From Acidobacteriia bacterium UBA6623 (lineage in GTDB: Bacteria > Acidobacteriota > Terriglobia > Bryobacterales > UBA6623): a stretch of DNA of 64,000 nt. Made by a program: the position numbers and the translations under genes. Positions 45,894-56,387 of this stretch are shown piece by piece. Location of the stretch: positions 58,613 through 122,612 of the forward strand of contig DJHJ01000033.1 of the NCBI GenBank assembly GCA_002433055.1, written 5' to 3'. The stretch's first letter is position 1. Every line of letters begins with the position of its first letter. The notes below the pieces were generated by a model. It searched no databases and was not told the origin of the DNA. It saw only the letters and a list, made by a program, of their open reading frames with translations.

Positions 45894-47441
45894 TTGTCGA
45901 CAGAAGATCGATTATTAGAACAGCGCCTTGAAAAAATTCGGGAAATTGAGGATCTCGGTTTCCAGTCCTACCCCGGTAAGTTCACCTTTAGTCACTCACT
46001 GACTCAGGTGCACGAAACGTATAGCAATATCGAGGCTGAAGATCTTGAAGAACAGAAGCCTGCTGTTCGTGTTTGCGGACGGCTTGCCACAATCCGTCGG
46101 CAGGGCAAGGCTGGTTTTTGCCATATAGAACAGGCATCTATAAAACTACAGATTTACGTACGCCAGGATACGGTGGGCGAAACACAGTTTTCCGTATACA
46201 AAAAGCTAGACGCGGGTGATATCGTTGGCATCGAAGGATACATGTTTCGTACCCGAACTGGAGAACTAACAGTTAGGGCTCAAAAGCTCGAATTTCTTGC
46301 GAAAGCTATTCTTCCAATGCCAGAAAAGTGGCATGGCTTGCAAGACATCGAAACGCGGTATCGCCAGCGTTATTTGGACCTTATAGCCAACCCTGAAGTA
46401 AGAAACGTTTTCATTCAACGCAACAGGATAATCTCGACACTACGCACCACTCTCGATGATCATAATTTTATCGAGGTTGAAACCCCCATGATGCAGCCTG
46501 TTTATGGTGGGGCATTAGCTCGTCCTTTTACAACGCATCACAATACACTTGATATCGACCTATTTCTGCGCATCGCACCAGAGCTTTATTTAAAACGCCT
46601 CATTGTTGGTGGTCTAGATCGTGTTTATGAGATCAATCGTAACTTCCGCAATGAAGGAATCTCCTCACATCACAACCCTGAATTCACAATGCTTGAGTTT
46701 TATCAAGCCTATAGTGACTACCGAGATCTCATGAAACTTAGCGGCGAACTATTGAGACAAACCGCCGAATCCTTACATGATGGAAAAACTGTAGTGACAT
46801 ACGGTCCACATACGATCGATTTTGGTAAGTTGCACTGCGTTAGCATGAAGGAAACTCTGGTCGAACATTGGCCTTCGAGTGCGGGCAACATATCAGCAGA
46901 AGACCTCGCCGACAGTCATCGTGTCACAGAAATAATAAAAGCCTATAATCATGTCACAAAAAAATCTCTCCCTTCCAAAGGGTCACTCGGTGAATTAATT
47001 CTTGAGATTTTTGAAGATCTCTGTGAACCGAATTTAATTCAACCGACACTAGTTTACGACTATCCGGTAGAAGCATCTCCTCTTTCTAAACAAAAACCTG
47101 AGGATCCAAACTGGGTGGAACGTTTTGAAATTTATGCAGGAGGAATGGAGATCGCTAATGCCTATTCGGAACTCAATGACCCGCGAGAACAGTACCGACG
47201 TTTTCAATTGCAGGTCGCTGAACGCAAGGCTGGAGCAGAAGAAACACACGCCATGGATGAAGACTATATTCGGGCACTTTGTTATGGTATGCCTCCCACG
47301 GCTGGTGAAGGTATTGGCATTGACCGTCTAGTAATGATATTGACTAACTCGCCGTCAATACGGGATGTGATTCTGTTTCCTCTTTTGAGACCCGAGCGTG
47401 ATATCGGATTGGCCACTCGACTCGAGAGGTTCGAAGAGTAG
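45894..47441 (+). CDS. lysS: Lysyl-tRNA synthetase (class II)
   Basis: It charges tRNA-Lys. The N-terminal OB fold (RVCGRLATIRRQGKAGF) binds the anticodon. Motif 1 is near VETPMMQPVYGGA, motif 2 is NRNFRNEGISSHHNPEFT, and motif 3 is GEGIGIDRLVMILT. The length of 515 is normal. It starts with TTG, supported by the strong ribosome site GGAGG about seven bases upstream. No in-frame ATG lies between that site and the conserved region. Confidence 0.95.
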   Translation: MSTEDRLLEQRLEKIREIEDLGFQSYPGKFTFSHSLTQVHETYSNIEAEDLEEQKPAVRVCGRLATIRRQGKAGFCHIEQASIKLQIYVRQDTVGETQFSVYKKLDAGDIVGIEGYMFRTRTGELTVRAQKLEFLAKAILPMPEKWHGLQDIETRYRQRYLDLIANPEVRNVFIQRNRIISTLRTTLDDHNFIEVETPMMQPVYGGALARPFTTHHNTLDIDLFLRIAPELYLKRLIVGGLDRVYEINRNFRNEGISSHHNPEFTMLEFYQAYSDYRDLMKLSGELLRQTAESLHDGKTVVTYGPHTIDFGKLHCVSMKETLVEHWPSSAGNISAEDLADSHRVTEIIKAYNHVTKKSLPSKGSLGELILEIFEDLCEPNLIQPTLVYDYPVEASPLSKQKPEDPNWVERFEIYAGGMEIANAYSELNDPREQYRRFQLQVAERKAGAEETHAMDEDYIRALCYGMPPTAGEGIGIDRLVMILTNSPSIRDVILFPLLRPERDIGLATRLERFEE

Positions 47442-47485
47442 TTCTATAGTAATACAGCCACTCGCACAATAGGCTGCGACACGTT

Positions 47486-48715
47486 ATGTCATTTGAGTCT
47501 TTCGTTGGAACACGCTACCTTCGAGCAAAAAGAAAACAGAAGTTTATTTCTGTCGTCACTCTAATAGCCATAGTGGGTGTCGCACTAGGTGTAATGGCCC
47601 TCGTTGTCGCAGTTGCGATAAACGCTGGAGTACAGGAGGACTTGCAACATCACCTGTTGAGCGCAGTTTCTCACATCAACCTGCTTGAAAAAGAACGTGG
47701 CTTTGGTATTGAGAATTGGCCTACGTTTCTTTCCCGCTTTGAGAATATTAACCATGTTGTTGCAGTTGCTCCGGCCCTCTACGGAGAAGTCATGATCACC
47801 GGCCCCATACGAGGCCGAGCCTCAGTACTTAAGGGAATTGACCCACATTTCGAATTACAAGTTGGCACACTGCTCAGTAAGTTGACCGAGGGGTCAATTG
47901 ACGACTTAGAGTCAGCTGAAGAGTTGCCTGGTATTATTCTTGGACGAAAACTGAGTGAAGAAATTGGTGCAGTTCTTCATTCGACTGTGACCGTAGTTAG
48001 CCCACAAGGTGATATTACTCCCTACGGTGTGATACCTGGTTACAAACGCTTCCGTGTAGCTGGAATCTTTGATTCTGGCTTTTACGAATATAATCACCAC
48101 TGGGCTTTTGCGAGCATTCTCTCTGTGCAACGATCTCTAGCACTTGCCAACGTGATTAATTCAATCGAATTCAAGATAGATGATTTACATCTTGCACCCG
48201 AAATCAGTCGAAACATAGAAGATATTGCAGGAAAGAATTTTGCGGCTACGACCTGGATGGAAAGAAATCGAGATATCTTTAATGCACTCGAGGTAGAAAA
48301 GCTAGTCACAACAATTACAATCGGCCTTATCATGCTGGTAGCCGCACTAAATATTCTGACGTCGCTGGTGATGATCATCATGGAAAAGAGTCGTGACATC
48401 GCCGTACTGTTATCGATGGGCGCACAGAAGAAGCAAGTGCGCAAAATATTCATGTATCAAGGCTTGACGATCGGCTCAATCGGAACCGGAGTTGGTCTTA
48501 TCATGGGTCAAATCTTGTGCCATGTCTCGGACACTTATCAACTAATCCCACTCGATGCAGAAATTTACGGCCTAAGCTATGTTCCTTTTTCTGCAAACCT
48601 CTTGGACTCTTTGTTCATAGGTAGCGCCGCCATTGCTCTTAGCTATGTAACCACGCTATATCCTTCTGGAGAAGCGGCCAATATCACCCCAGTTGAAATC
48701 CTTCGGTACGAATAA
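47486..48715 (+). CDS. LolC/LolE-type lipoprotein-release ABC permease
   Basis: A 409-residue permease of the MacB/LolE type: one N-terminal helix (about 22-46), a large periplasmic domain (47-265), then three helices near 272-295, 320-345 and 370-395. The FVGTRYLRAKRKQKFISVVTLI start and the VMIIMEKSRDIAVLLSMGA coupling-helix block are typical of LolC/E, which extract lipoproteins from the inner membrane. It follows lysS by 44 bases, a common arrangement. The ATPase partner lolD, normally next in line, is not here. Confidence 0.87.
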   Translation: MSFESFVGTRYLRAKRKQKFISVVTLIAIVGVALGVMALVVAVAINAGVQEDLQHHLLSAVSHINLLEKERGFGIENWPTFLSRFENINHVVAVAPALYGEVMITGPIRGRASVLKGIDPHFELQVGTLLSKLTEGSIDDLESAEELPGIILGRKLSEEIGAVLHSTVTVVSPQGDITPYGVIPGYKRFRVAGIFDSGFYEYNHHWAFASILSVQRSLALANVINSIEFKIDDLHLAPEISRNIEDIAGKNFAATTWMERNRDIFNALEVEKLVTTITIGLIMLVAALNILTSLVMIIMEKSRDIAVLLSMGAQKKQVRKIFMYQGLTIGSIGTGVGLIMGQILCHVSDTYQLIPLDAEIYGLSYVPFSANLLDSLFIGSAAIALSYVTTLYPSGEAANITPVEILRYE

Positions 48716-48785
48716 ACTCACGAAGTGCGCATCTGCACAGAGCCATAAAGTATCCAGTTGATTCCCTTTTACGCATGAACTTTAC

Positions 48786-48814
48786 TTGACTCAATACTTT
48801 TCACTCGCTACGAT
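48786..48814 (+). promoter_or_regulatory. Sigma-70 promoter of the Gfo/Idh gene
   Basis: TTGACT (48786-48791) and TACGAT (48809-48814) are separated by exactly 17 bases. This is the best standard promoter on the plus strand in the window. The start should fall near 48821. Confidence 0.65.
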
Positions 48815-48822
48815 GCGTGGTC

Positions 48823-48836
48823 GCGGGTATACCCGC
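48823..48836. promoter_or_regulatory. 14-base palindrome at the Gfo/Idh transcription start
   Basis: GCGGGTATACCCGC is a perfect palindrome sitting at about +1 to +14 of the predicted transcript, before the AGGAG ribosome site. This is a classic repressor-operator position. In the RNA it could also fold as a hairpin. No regulator gene adjoins. Confidence 0.5.
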
Positions 48837-48853
48837 TTAGGAGAACCACTACC

Positions 48854-50020
48854 ATGGCGAAAGAACTTCGGATCGGAATGATCGGTTACGGGTTTATGGG
48901 TCGAGCACACTCCAACGCTTATAAACGACTCAACGATTTCTTCGATGTCAAACATACACCGGTGTTGAAGGTTGCCTGTGCACGAAAACCCGATGAACTT
49001 CAAGCTTTTGCCGACCGTTGGGGTTACGAACGTACAGAAACCGATTGGCGAAAAGTTGTGGAAGCTGACGATGTAGACCTAATAGACATCTGTGTGCCAA
49101 ATAATCTGCATCGCGATATTGCTATTAGGGCTGCAGAGGCAGGAAAAATGATCTGCTGCGAAAAGCCTTTGGCTGTCAATGTTGCCGAAGCAGAAGAAAT
49201 GACCAGAGCTGTGGAAAAATCCGGCGTGCCCAACATGGTTTGGTACAACTATCGACGAGTACCGGCCATAGCGCTCGCCAAACAAATCGTCGACGAAGGG
49301 CGCATTGGACGGCCTTTTCACTATAGAGCAACCTACTTGCAAGACTGGACAATCAACGAAAAGGTCCCCCAAGGAGGTGCTGCTCTGTGGCGACTTGATA
49401 TCAATGCGGCAGGATCAGGAGTAACTGGTGATTTACTTGCCCATTCGATTGATTCTGCAATGTGGCTAAACGGACCTATAACTCGAGTCGTTGCACGAAC
49501 TGAAACTTTCGTAAAGGAACGTGAACACATCGATACTGGCAAAGTGGAGCCGGTCGGTATTGATGATGCCTGCATGTTTCTTGCTGAGTTCGCCAACGGC
49601 TCAATCGGGACTTTCGAATCAACGCGCTATGCCCGAGGCCGCAAGAACTACAACACATTCGAGCTCAATGGTGTCGACGGCAGTGTATTCTTCGACCTAG
49701 AAGATCCTGAAAATCTATCTTTCTTTGAGTACACCCAGCAACAATCAGGAGAAAAAACAGAAGACCATCTGACTGGCTGGCGGAAAATCCACGCTAGTAA
49801 CCCAGAGCACCCCTACATGGATAAGTACTGGGTACCTGGAACTACGATCGGTTATGAGCATACCTTTCTGAACGCTTTAGCCGATTTCGTCGCCGGTGTC
49901 GAAAACGGTACTTCAAGTCAACCTGATTTTCACAATGCGTTGCAAACACAGAAAGTCTGTGATGCTGTCATTGATTCTGCCAATACCGGCAACTGGATGG
50001 AAACTAAAGTCGAAATCTAA
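48854..50020 (+). CDS. Gfo/Idh/MocA-family oxidoreductase
   Basis: A 388-residue NAD(P)-dependent sugar-type dehydrogenase. The N-terminal Rossmann fold has [21 protein letters not shown] has the conserved Lys; GDLLAHSID has the catalytic Asp/His region. It acts on an inositol, sugar or sugar acid; the substrate is not evident. The AGGAG ribosome site is about ten bases from the ATG. The good promoter and the palindrome over its start suggest sugar-responsive control. Confidence 0.88.
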   Translation: MAKELRIGMIGYGFMGRAHSNAYKRLNDFFDVKHTPVLKVACARKPDELQAFADRWGYERTETDWRKVVEADDVDLIDICVPNNLHRDIAIRAAEAGKMICCEKPLAVNVAEAEEMTRAVEKSGVPNMVWYNYRRVPAIALAKQIVDEGRIGRPFHYRATYLQDWTINEKVPQGGAALWRLDINAAGSGVTGDLLAHSIDSAMWLNGPITRVVARTETFVKEREHIDTGKVEPVGIDDACMFLAEFANGSIGTFESTRYARGRKNYNTFELNGVDGSVFFDLEDPENLSFFEYTQQQSGEKTEDHLTGWRKIHASNPEHPYMDKYWVPGTTIGYEHTFLNALADFVAGVENGTSSQPDFHNALQTQKVCDAVIDSANTGNWMETKVEI

Positions 50021-50130
50021 GAAGCTAGTATCATTAGACGGGTAAATATATTTAAAACCTCGAGAAACCAGGAAAAACCGACTCAACACGTTTCGCATCC
50101 CTGGAGTATCTCGATATCCTCTGTTGCAAA

Positions 50131-51609
50131 ATGAACATATTAAGACATTGGTCCCAAAATATGATTGTACTTACCTTGCTCTGCTTGCTGGTGCCTCCAG
50201 TGGGCCTGATGTTTCTGTGGATACGAAAAAAGACACGTACACTGCATAAGATCTACGTGTCCACCGTGTTGGCAATCCTGACTGTGGTGCACTTATTTGC
50301 ATTCTACGATTTGGGTGTAGAAATGGCGGGCAGTAGTGACACCCTCCCTTTCTTTCGATTTTACGACTCTGATGACCATTACAAAACTATCGAAACTGCC
50401 CGCTCAAGGACAATACAAGAAGCACGAACTGCGTCGACTTCGGATTCAATTTACTGGACCGACTACCGCGGGCCAAACCGAGACGGAGTCTACGATCAGC
50501 AACCGATCCAAACAAATTGGCGAGATGGCCGTTTGCCTGAACTTTGGAGACAAACAATTGGGGGTGGTTATGCCTCGGTCATTGTTGCTCAAGGGCACAT
50601 CTATACAATCGAACAACGTCGCAAAAAAGAGGTGGTCACTGCCTACGATCTTACGTCAGGAATCGAAGTCTGGTCGCATGAATGGAATGCATTATTTCAA
50701 GAACGTCTGGGTGGCGACGGCCCACGTGCAACTCCAACATGGCACAAAGGGAAGATCTACGCACTTGGTGCTACAGGGGAACTTCGAGTTTTAGATGCTC
50801 AAAACGGCAGACTTCTGTGGAAAACCAACATCCTTATAGATAGTGGAGTTGCCAATTTGACGTGGGCCATGTCCGCCTCACCATTGATCGTAGGCGACAA
50901 AGTAATCACACTTCCAGGTGGACATCATGGAAGATCAGTAGCTGCTTACAATAAAAATTCGGGTGAATTGGCCTGGCAATCACTCGACGACAATCAAGCC
51001 TACGTTGCACCCATGGTTGCAACCGTGGCAGGAAAAAGACAACTTCTCATCGTTAGCAGCAAACGTCTGATGGGGTTAAACGTGGAGGACGGATCTCTTC
51101 TGTGGGAGTATCCCTGGAGGACAGAAATGGGCATCAACTGCACCCAGCCAATCGTCGTAGATGACAAGCATATTTTCATCTCAGCTGGCTATGGCCAGGG
51201 TTCAGCACTTGTCAGAATAACCGCACGAGACAAAGTCTTTAAAGTTGAAAAAATCTGGTCGAACAACAGAATGAAGAGTAAATTCAATACGCCTGTTTTA
51301 CATGAGAACCACGTGTACGGTTTAGATGAAGGCATCCTACAGGCAATCGATGTTCGTACTGGAATACAGAAGTGGAAAGGTGGTCGTTATGGTTATGGGC
51401 AAATACTATTAGCTAACGGACATCTAATCATCTCGACCGAAAAGGGTGAAGTCGCTCTAGTAAAAGCAACACCAGAAGGCCACGAAGAGTTAGCAAAATT
51501 CACAGCAATTCGAGGCAAAACCTGGAACAATCCTGCGATCGCAGATGGCAAACTGATCGTTCGCAATCAAACAGAAATGGCCTGCTATGACCTAACGATG
51601 GGTTTGTGA
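50131..51609 (+). CDS. Membrane-anchored PQQ-like beta-propeller protein
   Basis: A 492-residue protein with two N-terminal hydrophobic helices (about 10-30 and 45-62), then a BamB/PQQ-type propeller (100-490). The repeats show AYDLTSGIEVW, LDAQNGRLLWK, YNKNSGELAWQ, LNVEDGSLLWEY and IDVRTGIQKWK, the usual Gly-x-x-x-Trp closing each blade. YRGPNRDG at the start is seen in PQQ-propeller proteins of several phyla. It lacks clear PQQ ligands and is probably a scaffold or binding protein rather than a dehydrogenase. It lies 110 bases after the Gfo/Idh gene and could share its transcript. Confidence 0.82.
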   Translation: MNILRHWSQNMIVLTLLCLLVPPVGLMFLWIRKKTRTLHKIYVSTVLAILTVVHLFAFYDLGVEMAGSSDTLPFFRFYDSDDHYKTIETARSRTIQEARTASTSDSIYWTDYRGPNRDGVYDQQPIQTNWRDGRLPELWRQTIGGGYASVIVAQGHIYTIEQRRKKEVVTAYDLTSGIEVWSHEWNALFQERLGGDGPRATPTWHKGKIYALGATGELRVLDAQNGRLLWKTNILIDSGVANLTWAMSASPLIVGDKVITLPGGHHGRSVAAYNKNSGELAWQSLDDNQAYVAPMVATVAGKRQLLIVSSKRLMGLNVEDGSLLWEYPWRTEMGINCTQPIVVDDKHIFISAGYGQGSALVRITARDKVFKVEKIWSNNRMKSKFNTPVLHENHVYGLDEGILQAIDVRTGIQKWKGGRYGYGQILLANGHLIISTEKGEVALVKATPEGHEELAKFTAIRGKTWNNPAIADGKLIVRNQTEMACYDLTMGL

Positions 51610-51814
51610 GTAAAACAATGATTCAAATAGTGCTCTGATACACGGCAAAACTCCACCATAAACTCTCTAAAGAAAATAACAACTTTCCTTGCATTTCTCG
51701 TCACTCAATACTCCTTGGGATGTCGTCAGCAGGCTCGCCGCGTTAGAATCTAACAAAATGTAATAACTTGTGCGGTTATGAACCGCTACGTTGATAGCAT
51801 TCATCACACCTAAA

Positions 51815-53539
51815 GTGGACAACAAAAAAATCGCTGACACGCTAGAGGAAACTGCCGATCTGATGGAAATCGCCGGCATCGATGGATTCCGTATTCGTAG
51901 TTATCGCAACGCAGCTCAAATAGTTGCTAGTTTGTCAGAGCCCATCGTAACGATCCTACAAGATTCCGACCGTAACATTACAGACATCAAAGGTATAGGG
52001 AAAAGCATTGCATCTGCACTCAAGGACCTCATTGAGCGTGGCAGTTTCAGTCGTCGCGACGAAATGCTAGAAAAATATCCACCAACTGCACTCGAGCTTC
52101 TGAAAATAAGTGGCCTGGGACCCAAAACCATAGCCACCATTCATCACCATTTTCGAATATCTACAATCGACGGATTGGAGCAACTGTGCCGTGATGGAAA
52201 ACTTAGAGAATTACCTCGTATGGGTGAAAAACTCGAGCACAGGATCTTACGTGGTATTGAAATTTATAAGAGAAATGCGGGACGATTTCTCATCAACTTT
52301 GCTCACCAGACTGCCATAGAGTTAGTCAATTATTTAAACGAAAACAACGATTCCAATGACATTACTGCCGCAGGCAGCTTGAGACGTGGCAAAGAAACAA
52401 TTGGCGATGTGGACTTGCTCGTTACTGGTCCCAAAACCACCAACGCTATAGATCGTTTCGTTGAACATCCGTCTGTCAACGAAATCCTGGTCCATGGTGA
52501 CACCAAGGCTAGTGTCACAGTTGGACGTGAAGGCCTGCAGGTAGACGTCCGAGCACTTGAAACTGATAGCTACGGAGCAGCACTCCAATACTTTACCGGC
52601 AGCAAAGAACACAACGTCGCCCTACGTGAACGGGCTGTGCGTATGGGGCTTCGCCTCAACGAGTATGGCCTTTATCGCAATGACGACGGCACAAAAATCG
52701 CTGGACAATGCGAAACAAGCATTTATGAGGCTCTCGGACTCTCTTGGATTCCACCAGAGCTTCGGGAAAACACTGGTGAAATCGAGGCTGCAGCTGAGGG
52801 CACTCTACCAGAACTGATTCGAGCCGATGAAATTGTGGCCGACCTTCACATGCACACCACCGAGAGTGACGGTTATTTTTCGATGAATGAAATGGCTGAG
52901 GCCGCACGCAAAAAGGGTTATCAATACATCGCAATTACGGACCACTCAAAAGCATTAGCAATGGCCAACGGACTGGACGAAAGTAGGCTTTTAAAGCAGA
53001 TCAAACAGATTCGAGAAGCATCAGAACGGTGGGAAGATTTCACCATTCTTAGTGGTTGTGAAGTTGACATTCTCCAAAATGGAAAACTTGATATCGACAA
53101 CGAAGTGTTAGCTCAACTCGATCTCGTGATCGCTAGTGTGCACAGCCACATGGACATCGAATCTGAAAAAATGACCGACCGGCTATTGCACGTCTTGGAA
53201 AACCCATATGTCAACATTCTGGGGCATCCTACCGGCCGTTTATTGCTTCGACGTGACCCCTACGTATATGACTTCGAACGCGTAGTTGCTGAGGCCAGCA
53301 AATGTAATGTGCACATCGAGATCAATGCGAGCCCGGAAAGACTCGACCTAGGGTTTCCACACCTTAGAGTCGCTAAATCAAGTGGCGTCAAATTTACTAT
53401 CTCCACCGATGCACACCACACAAAACATTTCGACAACATGCAATACGGGGTGTTATCAGCGCGACGCGGCTGGCTAACGGTAAATGATGTACTAAATACA
53501 CTGTCATTAGAAAAGTTTTTAAAAACACTAGTACGATAG
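51815..53539 (+). CDS. polX: DNA polymerase/3'-5' exonuclease PolX
   Basis: An X-family polymerase fused to a PHP exonuclease, about 574 residues. An N-terminal 8-kDa domain has two helix-hairpin-helix motifs ([15 protein letters not shown] and [10 protein letters not shown]). The nucleotidyltransferase motif is [17 protein letters not shown] with the metal Asp pair, and a third Asp in VDVRAL. The PHP domain starts at [11 protein letters not shown]. It fills gaps during base-excision repair. The frame opens with TTG at 51791; the GTG at 51815 fits the usual N-terminus ([11 protein letters not shown]) better. Confidence 0.93.
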   Translation: MDNKKIADTLEETADLMEIAGIDGFRIRSYRNAAQIVASLSEPIVTILQDSDRNITDIKGIGKSIASALKDLIERGSFSRRDEMLEKYPPTALELLKISGLGPKTIATIHHHFRISTIDGLEQLCRDGKLRELPRMGEKLEHRILRGIEIYKRNAGRFLINFAHQTAIELVNYLNENNDSNDITAAGSLRRGKETIGDVDLLVTGPKTTNAIDRFVEHPSVNEILVHGDTKASVTVGREGLQVDVRALETDSYGAALQYFTGSKEHNVALRERAVRMGLRLNEYGLYRNDDGTKIAGQCETSIYEALGLSWIPPELRENTGEIEAAAEGTLPELIRADEIVADLHMHTTESDGYFSMNEMAEAARKKGYQYIAITDHSKALAMANGLDESRLLKQIKQIREASERWEDFTILSGCEVDILQNGKLDIDNEVLAQLDLVIASVHSHMDIESEKMTDRLLHVLENPYVNILGHPTGRLLLRRDPYVYDFERVVAEASKCNVHIEINASPERLDLGFPHLRVAKSSGVKFTISTDAHHTKHFDNMQYGVLSARRGWLTVNDVLNTLSLEKFLKTLVR

Positions 53540-53736
53540 GGAAATATCGTCACCGAAACCAGGCTAGTCAGTCTCAGTCGTGCGTTTCAGTCAATAGCTT
53601 CGTTACCTCTGGAAAAGTTATACGTTTTGCCGTGCATCTGAACGGTATGGCAGATTAACTTAGCAACCAGCTCAAAACAATCAGTTGCACAAGAACGCAA
53701 AGCTAGTTCGCGTGTACCGAACTTGAGGAATCTAAA

Positions 53737-54306
53737 TCACACTCCGACATTGGAGCAGTTATCCATGAAGTGATAAGCGATCATGTGGCAAACAATCATG
53801 TGGCCATCTTCGGCTCGTCCCATATGATGATCAGCTACATGTACGTTGAGGTCAACCATCTCGCCCATTTTGCCACCACTGCATCCACTTAGGCCAATTG
53901 TATGGCACTCGATTTCATTTGCATACTCAATAGCCCGAACAACATTTGGCGAATTGCCACTGCCGCTAATTGCCATCACAACGTCTTCCCGTCGAGCAAA
54001 GTTTCGCAACTGTTCCACGAAAATTACATCATATCCGACATCGTTTGCATACGCAGTCATCGTAGGAATTTGTTCACTCAGTGCCATGATTTTGAAGCGT
54101 TTGGTATGGCCATAACTAGCACCTTTTACTATGTCGCAAGCAAAGTGGTTGGCAGTAGCAGCACTTCCACCATTACCGAAAACAAAGATTTGTCGACTTT
54201 CATCACGAGCCTTTGTAAGCATTTCGATAACTTGGCCCACCTTAGTCATGTCTATCGTGTCAATTGCTTCAAAAAGTTTAGATTTGTATTCAGTAGGAAA
54301 ACTCAT
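53737..54306 (-). CDS. SIS-domain sugar-phosphate isomerase (GmhA-like)
   Basis: A 189-residue SIS-domain protein with VFGNGGSAATANHFACDIVKG, then ISGSGNSPNVVRAIEYA and the C-terminal AEDGHMIVCHMIAYHF. In GmhA the end reads Q-E-x-H with the catalytic His; here it is E-D-G-H, so the His is kept and the Gln-Glu altered. GmhA makes D-glycero-manno-heptose 7-phosphate from sedoheptulose 7-phosphate. The frame starts at 54327, but the ATG at 54306 has a good ribosome site (AGGG, seven bases). It lies 104 bases after the kinase gene. Confidence 0.82.
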   Translation of the reverse strand: MSFPTEYKSKLFEAIDTIDMTKVGQVIEMLTKARDESRQIFVFGNGGSAATANHFACDIVKGASYGHTKRFKIMALSEQIPTMTAYANDVGYDVIFVEQLRNFARREDVVMAISGSGNSPNVVRAIEYANEIECHTIGLSGCSGGKMGEMVDLNVHVADHHMGRAEDGHMIVCHMIAYHFMDNCSNVGV

Positions 54307-54410
54307 GATTGACCCTATTAGGTGCAAAAATATACACTGCCGCTAGATTGTCTATCCTTATTGAACGATCCAGCTAGCACTAAATGTAATTGTCGACACC
54401 CCACTGTCTC

Positions 54411-55406
54411 TTAATTCCAGTTCGCAGTAACCCCAGATTTGGCCAGAACTTCCTTGGAGTCAGCAACACCTGTACCTTTCTTCATGATAGTGATACTTGA
54501 GACAAGGCTGCCAAAATAGATTGCCGTCTCAATCTCTATACCAGACCCCAATACGAGGGCCATGCCGGCTGCAAAACTGTCTCCGGCACCGCAAATGTCA
54601 ACTGGTTCATCGACTGACACTGTCGGAATTTCTCTCACGCCGTTATCATCGGCCAGCAACACTCCTTCGGGGCCGCGGGTCACCACAAGAGGTTTTGTTC
54701 CAATAGTATCTCGCAAACGGGGCAAATCTAGAGTTCCACAAAGACGCGCGGATGCATTCGTTGCCTCGACAATATTTGGCTTGGCAATGACATTACGGAA
54801 TCTCTCGATTCGATTGCGAGAATCGGCGATCATGATCTTTTCTGGATTGCTGTTAGCAGCGTCTGTAAGCACTTCTCGAAAAGAGTCGGTGATAACACCG
54901 CCTTGATCTGTCTCCGCCTGATCAGCAACCATGACTACATCAAAATCTTCGTAGGAGCTGCGGAAATTTTCAATGAGTTGATTCTCGATCTCTTCGGAGA
55001 GAGGACTACTGTTGATGAAATCGAGTCGCGGCCTATCCTCATTGTTGTTTTTATGATTAATCACTTTGGTGTAAGTGAACGTCTGTATACATTTTGAAAT
55101 CACAAGTAGATGGTGATCTATTTCACGTTTTGCCAACCCATCTTTGAGTTCAAAACCAAAACCGTCTTGTCCAATCGCACCAAGCACAGATACATGACCG
55201 GCCCCGAGAGCTGCGAGATTGCTTGCGACTGTCCCACCAGCTCCAGGTGTTACCGTAGTATCTATAACACCAACCCGTGCAATACCTGTTTCTCGCGAAG
55301 GTTCACCAGCTGACGGGTCATAAAGGCACCATCTATCTAGACAAATATCTCCTACAACTAACACACGACAATACCTGAACCGATCAATGATAGGAGCCCA
55401 GTTCAT
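54411..55406 (-). CDS. RfaE/HldE-like PfkB-family sugar kinase
   Basis: A 331-residue ribokinase-fold enzyme: VLVVGDICLDRW at the start (as in RfaE/HldE), PGAGGTVASNLAALGA for substrate binding and the catalytic GAGDSFAAG with Asp276. HldE kinases phosphorylate D-glycero-manno-heptose 7-phosphate at C1. This protein has only the kinase half; the adenylyltransferase half is absent. Its start overlaps the stop of the upstream gene as ATGA, so the two are coupled. Confidence 0.85.
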   Translation of the reverse strand: MNWAPIIDRFRYCRVLVVGDICLDRWCLYDPSAGEPSRETGIARVGVIDTTVTPGAGGTVASNLAALGAGHVSVLGAIGQDGFGFELKDGLAKREIDHHLLVISKCIQTFTYTKVINHKNNNEDRPRLDFINSSPLSEEIENQLIENFRSSYEDFDVVMVADQAETDQGGVITDSFREVLTDAANSNPEKIMIADSRNRIERFRNVIAKPNIVEATNASARLCGTLDLPRLRDTIGTKPLVVTRGPEGVLLADDNGVREIPTVSVDEPVDICGAGDSFAAGMALVLGSGIEIETAIYFGSLVSSITIMKKGTGVADSKEVLAKSGVTANWN

Positions 55407-56386
55407 CGTGAATCGAGCCCCAAAATAGCAGCACGTAACGCTGGAAGTGTCTTGCGGTGATCACCACATAAATAGTAGCTGCGACCACCATCCACCACAG
55501 TACGAACGAGTATCGTTTTGTGTGGTCGAAAATAGTAACCTGGGTCACTTTTGGGTAATTCTTTGTGGTAATCACCTTCAATTGGAACTAGGTCAAAAAC
55601 GGCTGTAGTGAAATTTCTGATCTCACAGCCTCTTTGAGTCGCTACATTGCGAGCCATAGATAGTGCTTTTAGATAAACCTCCGGGCCCATAATTGCAGAG
55701 CCAACATTGAGCATTAAACCACCTTCTAAATGCTCTACAGTTCTAGTGAAAGCCAGAAAATCCCTGTAACTTGCAGACCCCCATGCACCACCATCACAGT
55801 TTGCATGCTCGTGAATGATGTCATAACCAATACCGACATGGACTGTGACAGGAATTGACAGTTTGTAGGCTGCCGCTAAAATGCTTATTCCTTTATGGCT
55901 GTAATCACTGTCTAAGATTCGCCGGCCGAGGTTTTCACCTAAACCTAAATTCAGCTGGGCAGCTTCTATGACCCAATCATTCAAAATGCCAGTCTCGCGC
56001 CAAAGACCAAATTCACCATTGCGGATATAATGTGCAACACTTTCGGTTGTCGCTCCTATGCGAGCTAGCTCGTAATCGTGGATTGCTCCAGCACCGTTCA
56101 TCGCAACATGCGTTAGCATGCCTTGCTCCATCATGTCGATGACGTGACGTGACACCCCCATCTTAATAACATGGGCACCCATCATGAGAATGCGTGCTGC
56201 ACCGTGATCACGGGCGTCACAGGTATCCCGAGCAATAGCTTTCAGATGTGGATGTTCAAAATCGACCGGTGCATCTAGAGGCAAGACATAATCCACATCC
56301 ATATCGTGCATGCGTTCTTCTAGAGGGCGCACCCGCAGGGCCGAACGATCAAAGATAGGGTATTTTGACTCCATGAGCAATTTCAC
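55403..56386 (-). CDS. Deoxyhypusine-synthase-like protein of unknown reaction
   Basis: A 327-residue protein. The blocks MMGAHVIKMGVS (68-79), MNGAGAIHDYELARIG (96-111), WRETGILN, VTVHVGIGYDIIHEH and MLNVGSAIMGPEVYLKAL match a bacterial family related to deoxyhypusine synthase, whose Rossmann-like fold binds NAD. The eukaryotic/archaeal enzyme transfers an aminobutyl group to eIF5A, which bacteria lack, so this cannot be its role here. It starts with GTG at 56386 (an ATG lies four codons later) and overlaps the kinase gene. Its place between a phosphatase and kinase/isomerase genes suggests an NAD-dependent step on a sugar-like compound. Confidence 0.6.
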   Translation of the reverse strand: MKLLMESKYPIFDRSALRVRPLEERMHDMDVDYVLPLDAPVDFEHPHLKAIARDTCDARDHGAARILMMGAHVIKMGVSRHVIDMMEQGMLTHVAMNGAGAIHDYELARIGATTESVAHYIRNGEFGLWRETGILNDWVIEAAQLNLGLGENLGRRILDSDYSHKGISILAAAYKLSIPVTVHVGIGYDIIHEHANCDGGAWGSASYRDFLAFTRTVEHLEGGLMLNVGSAIMGPEVYLKALSMARNVATQRGCEIRNFTTAVFDLVPIEGDYHKELPKSDPGYYFRPHKTILVRTVVDGGRSYYLCGDHRKTLPALRAAILGLDSR

Positions 56387-56387
56387 A

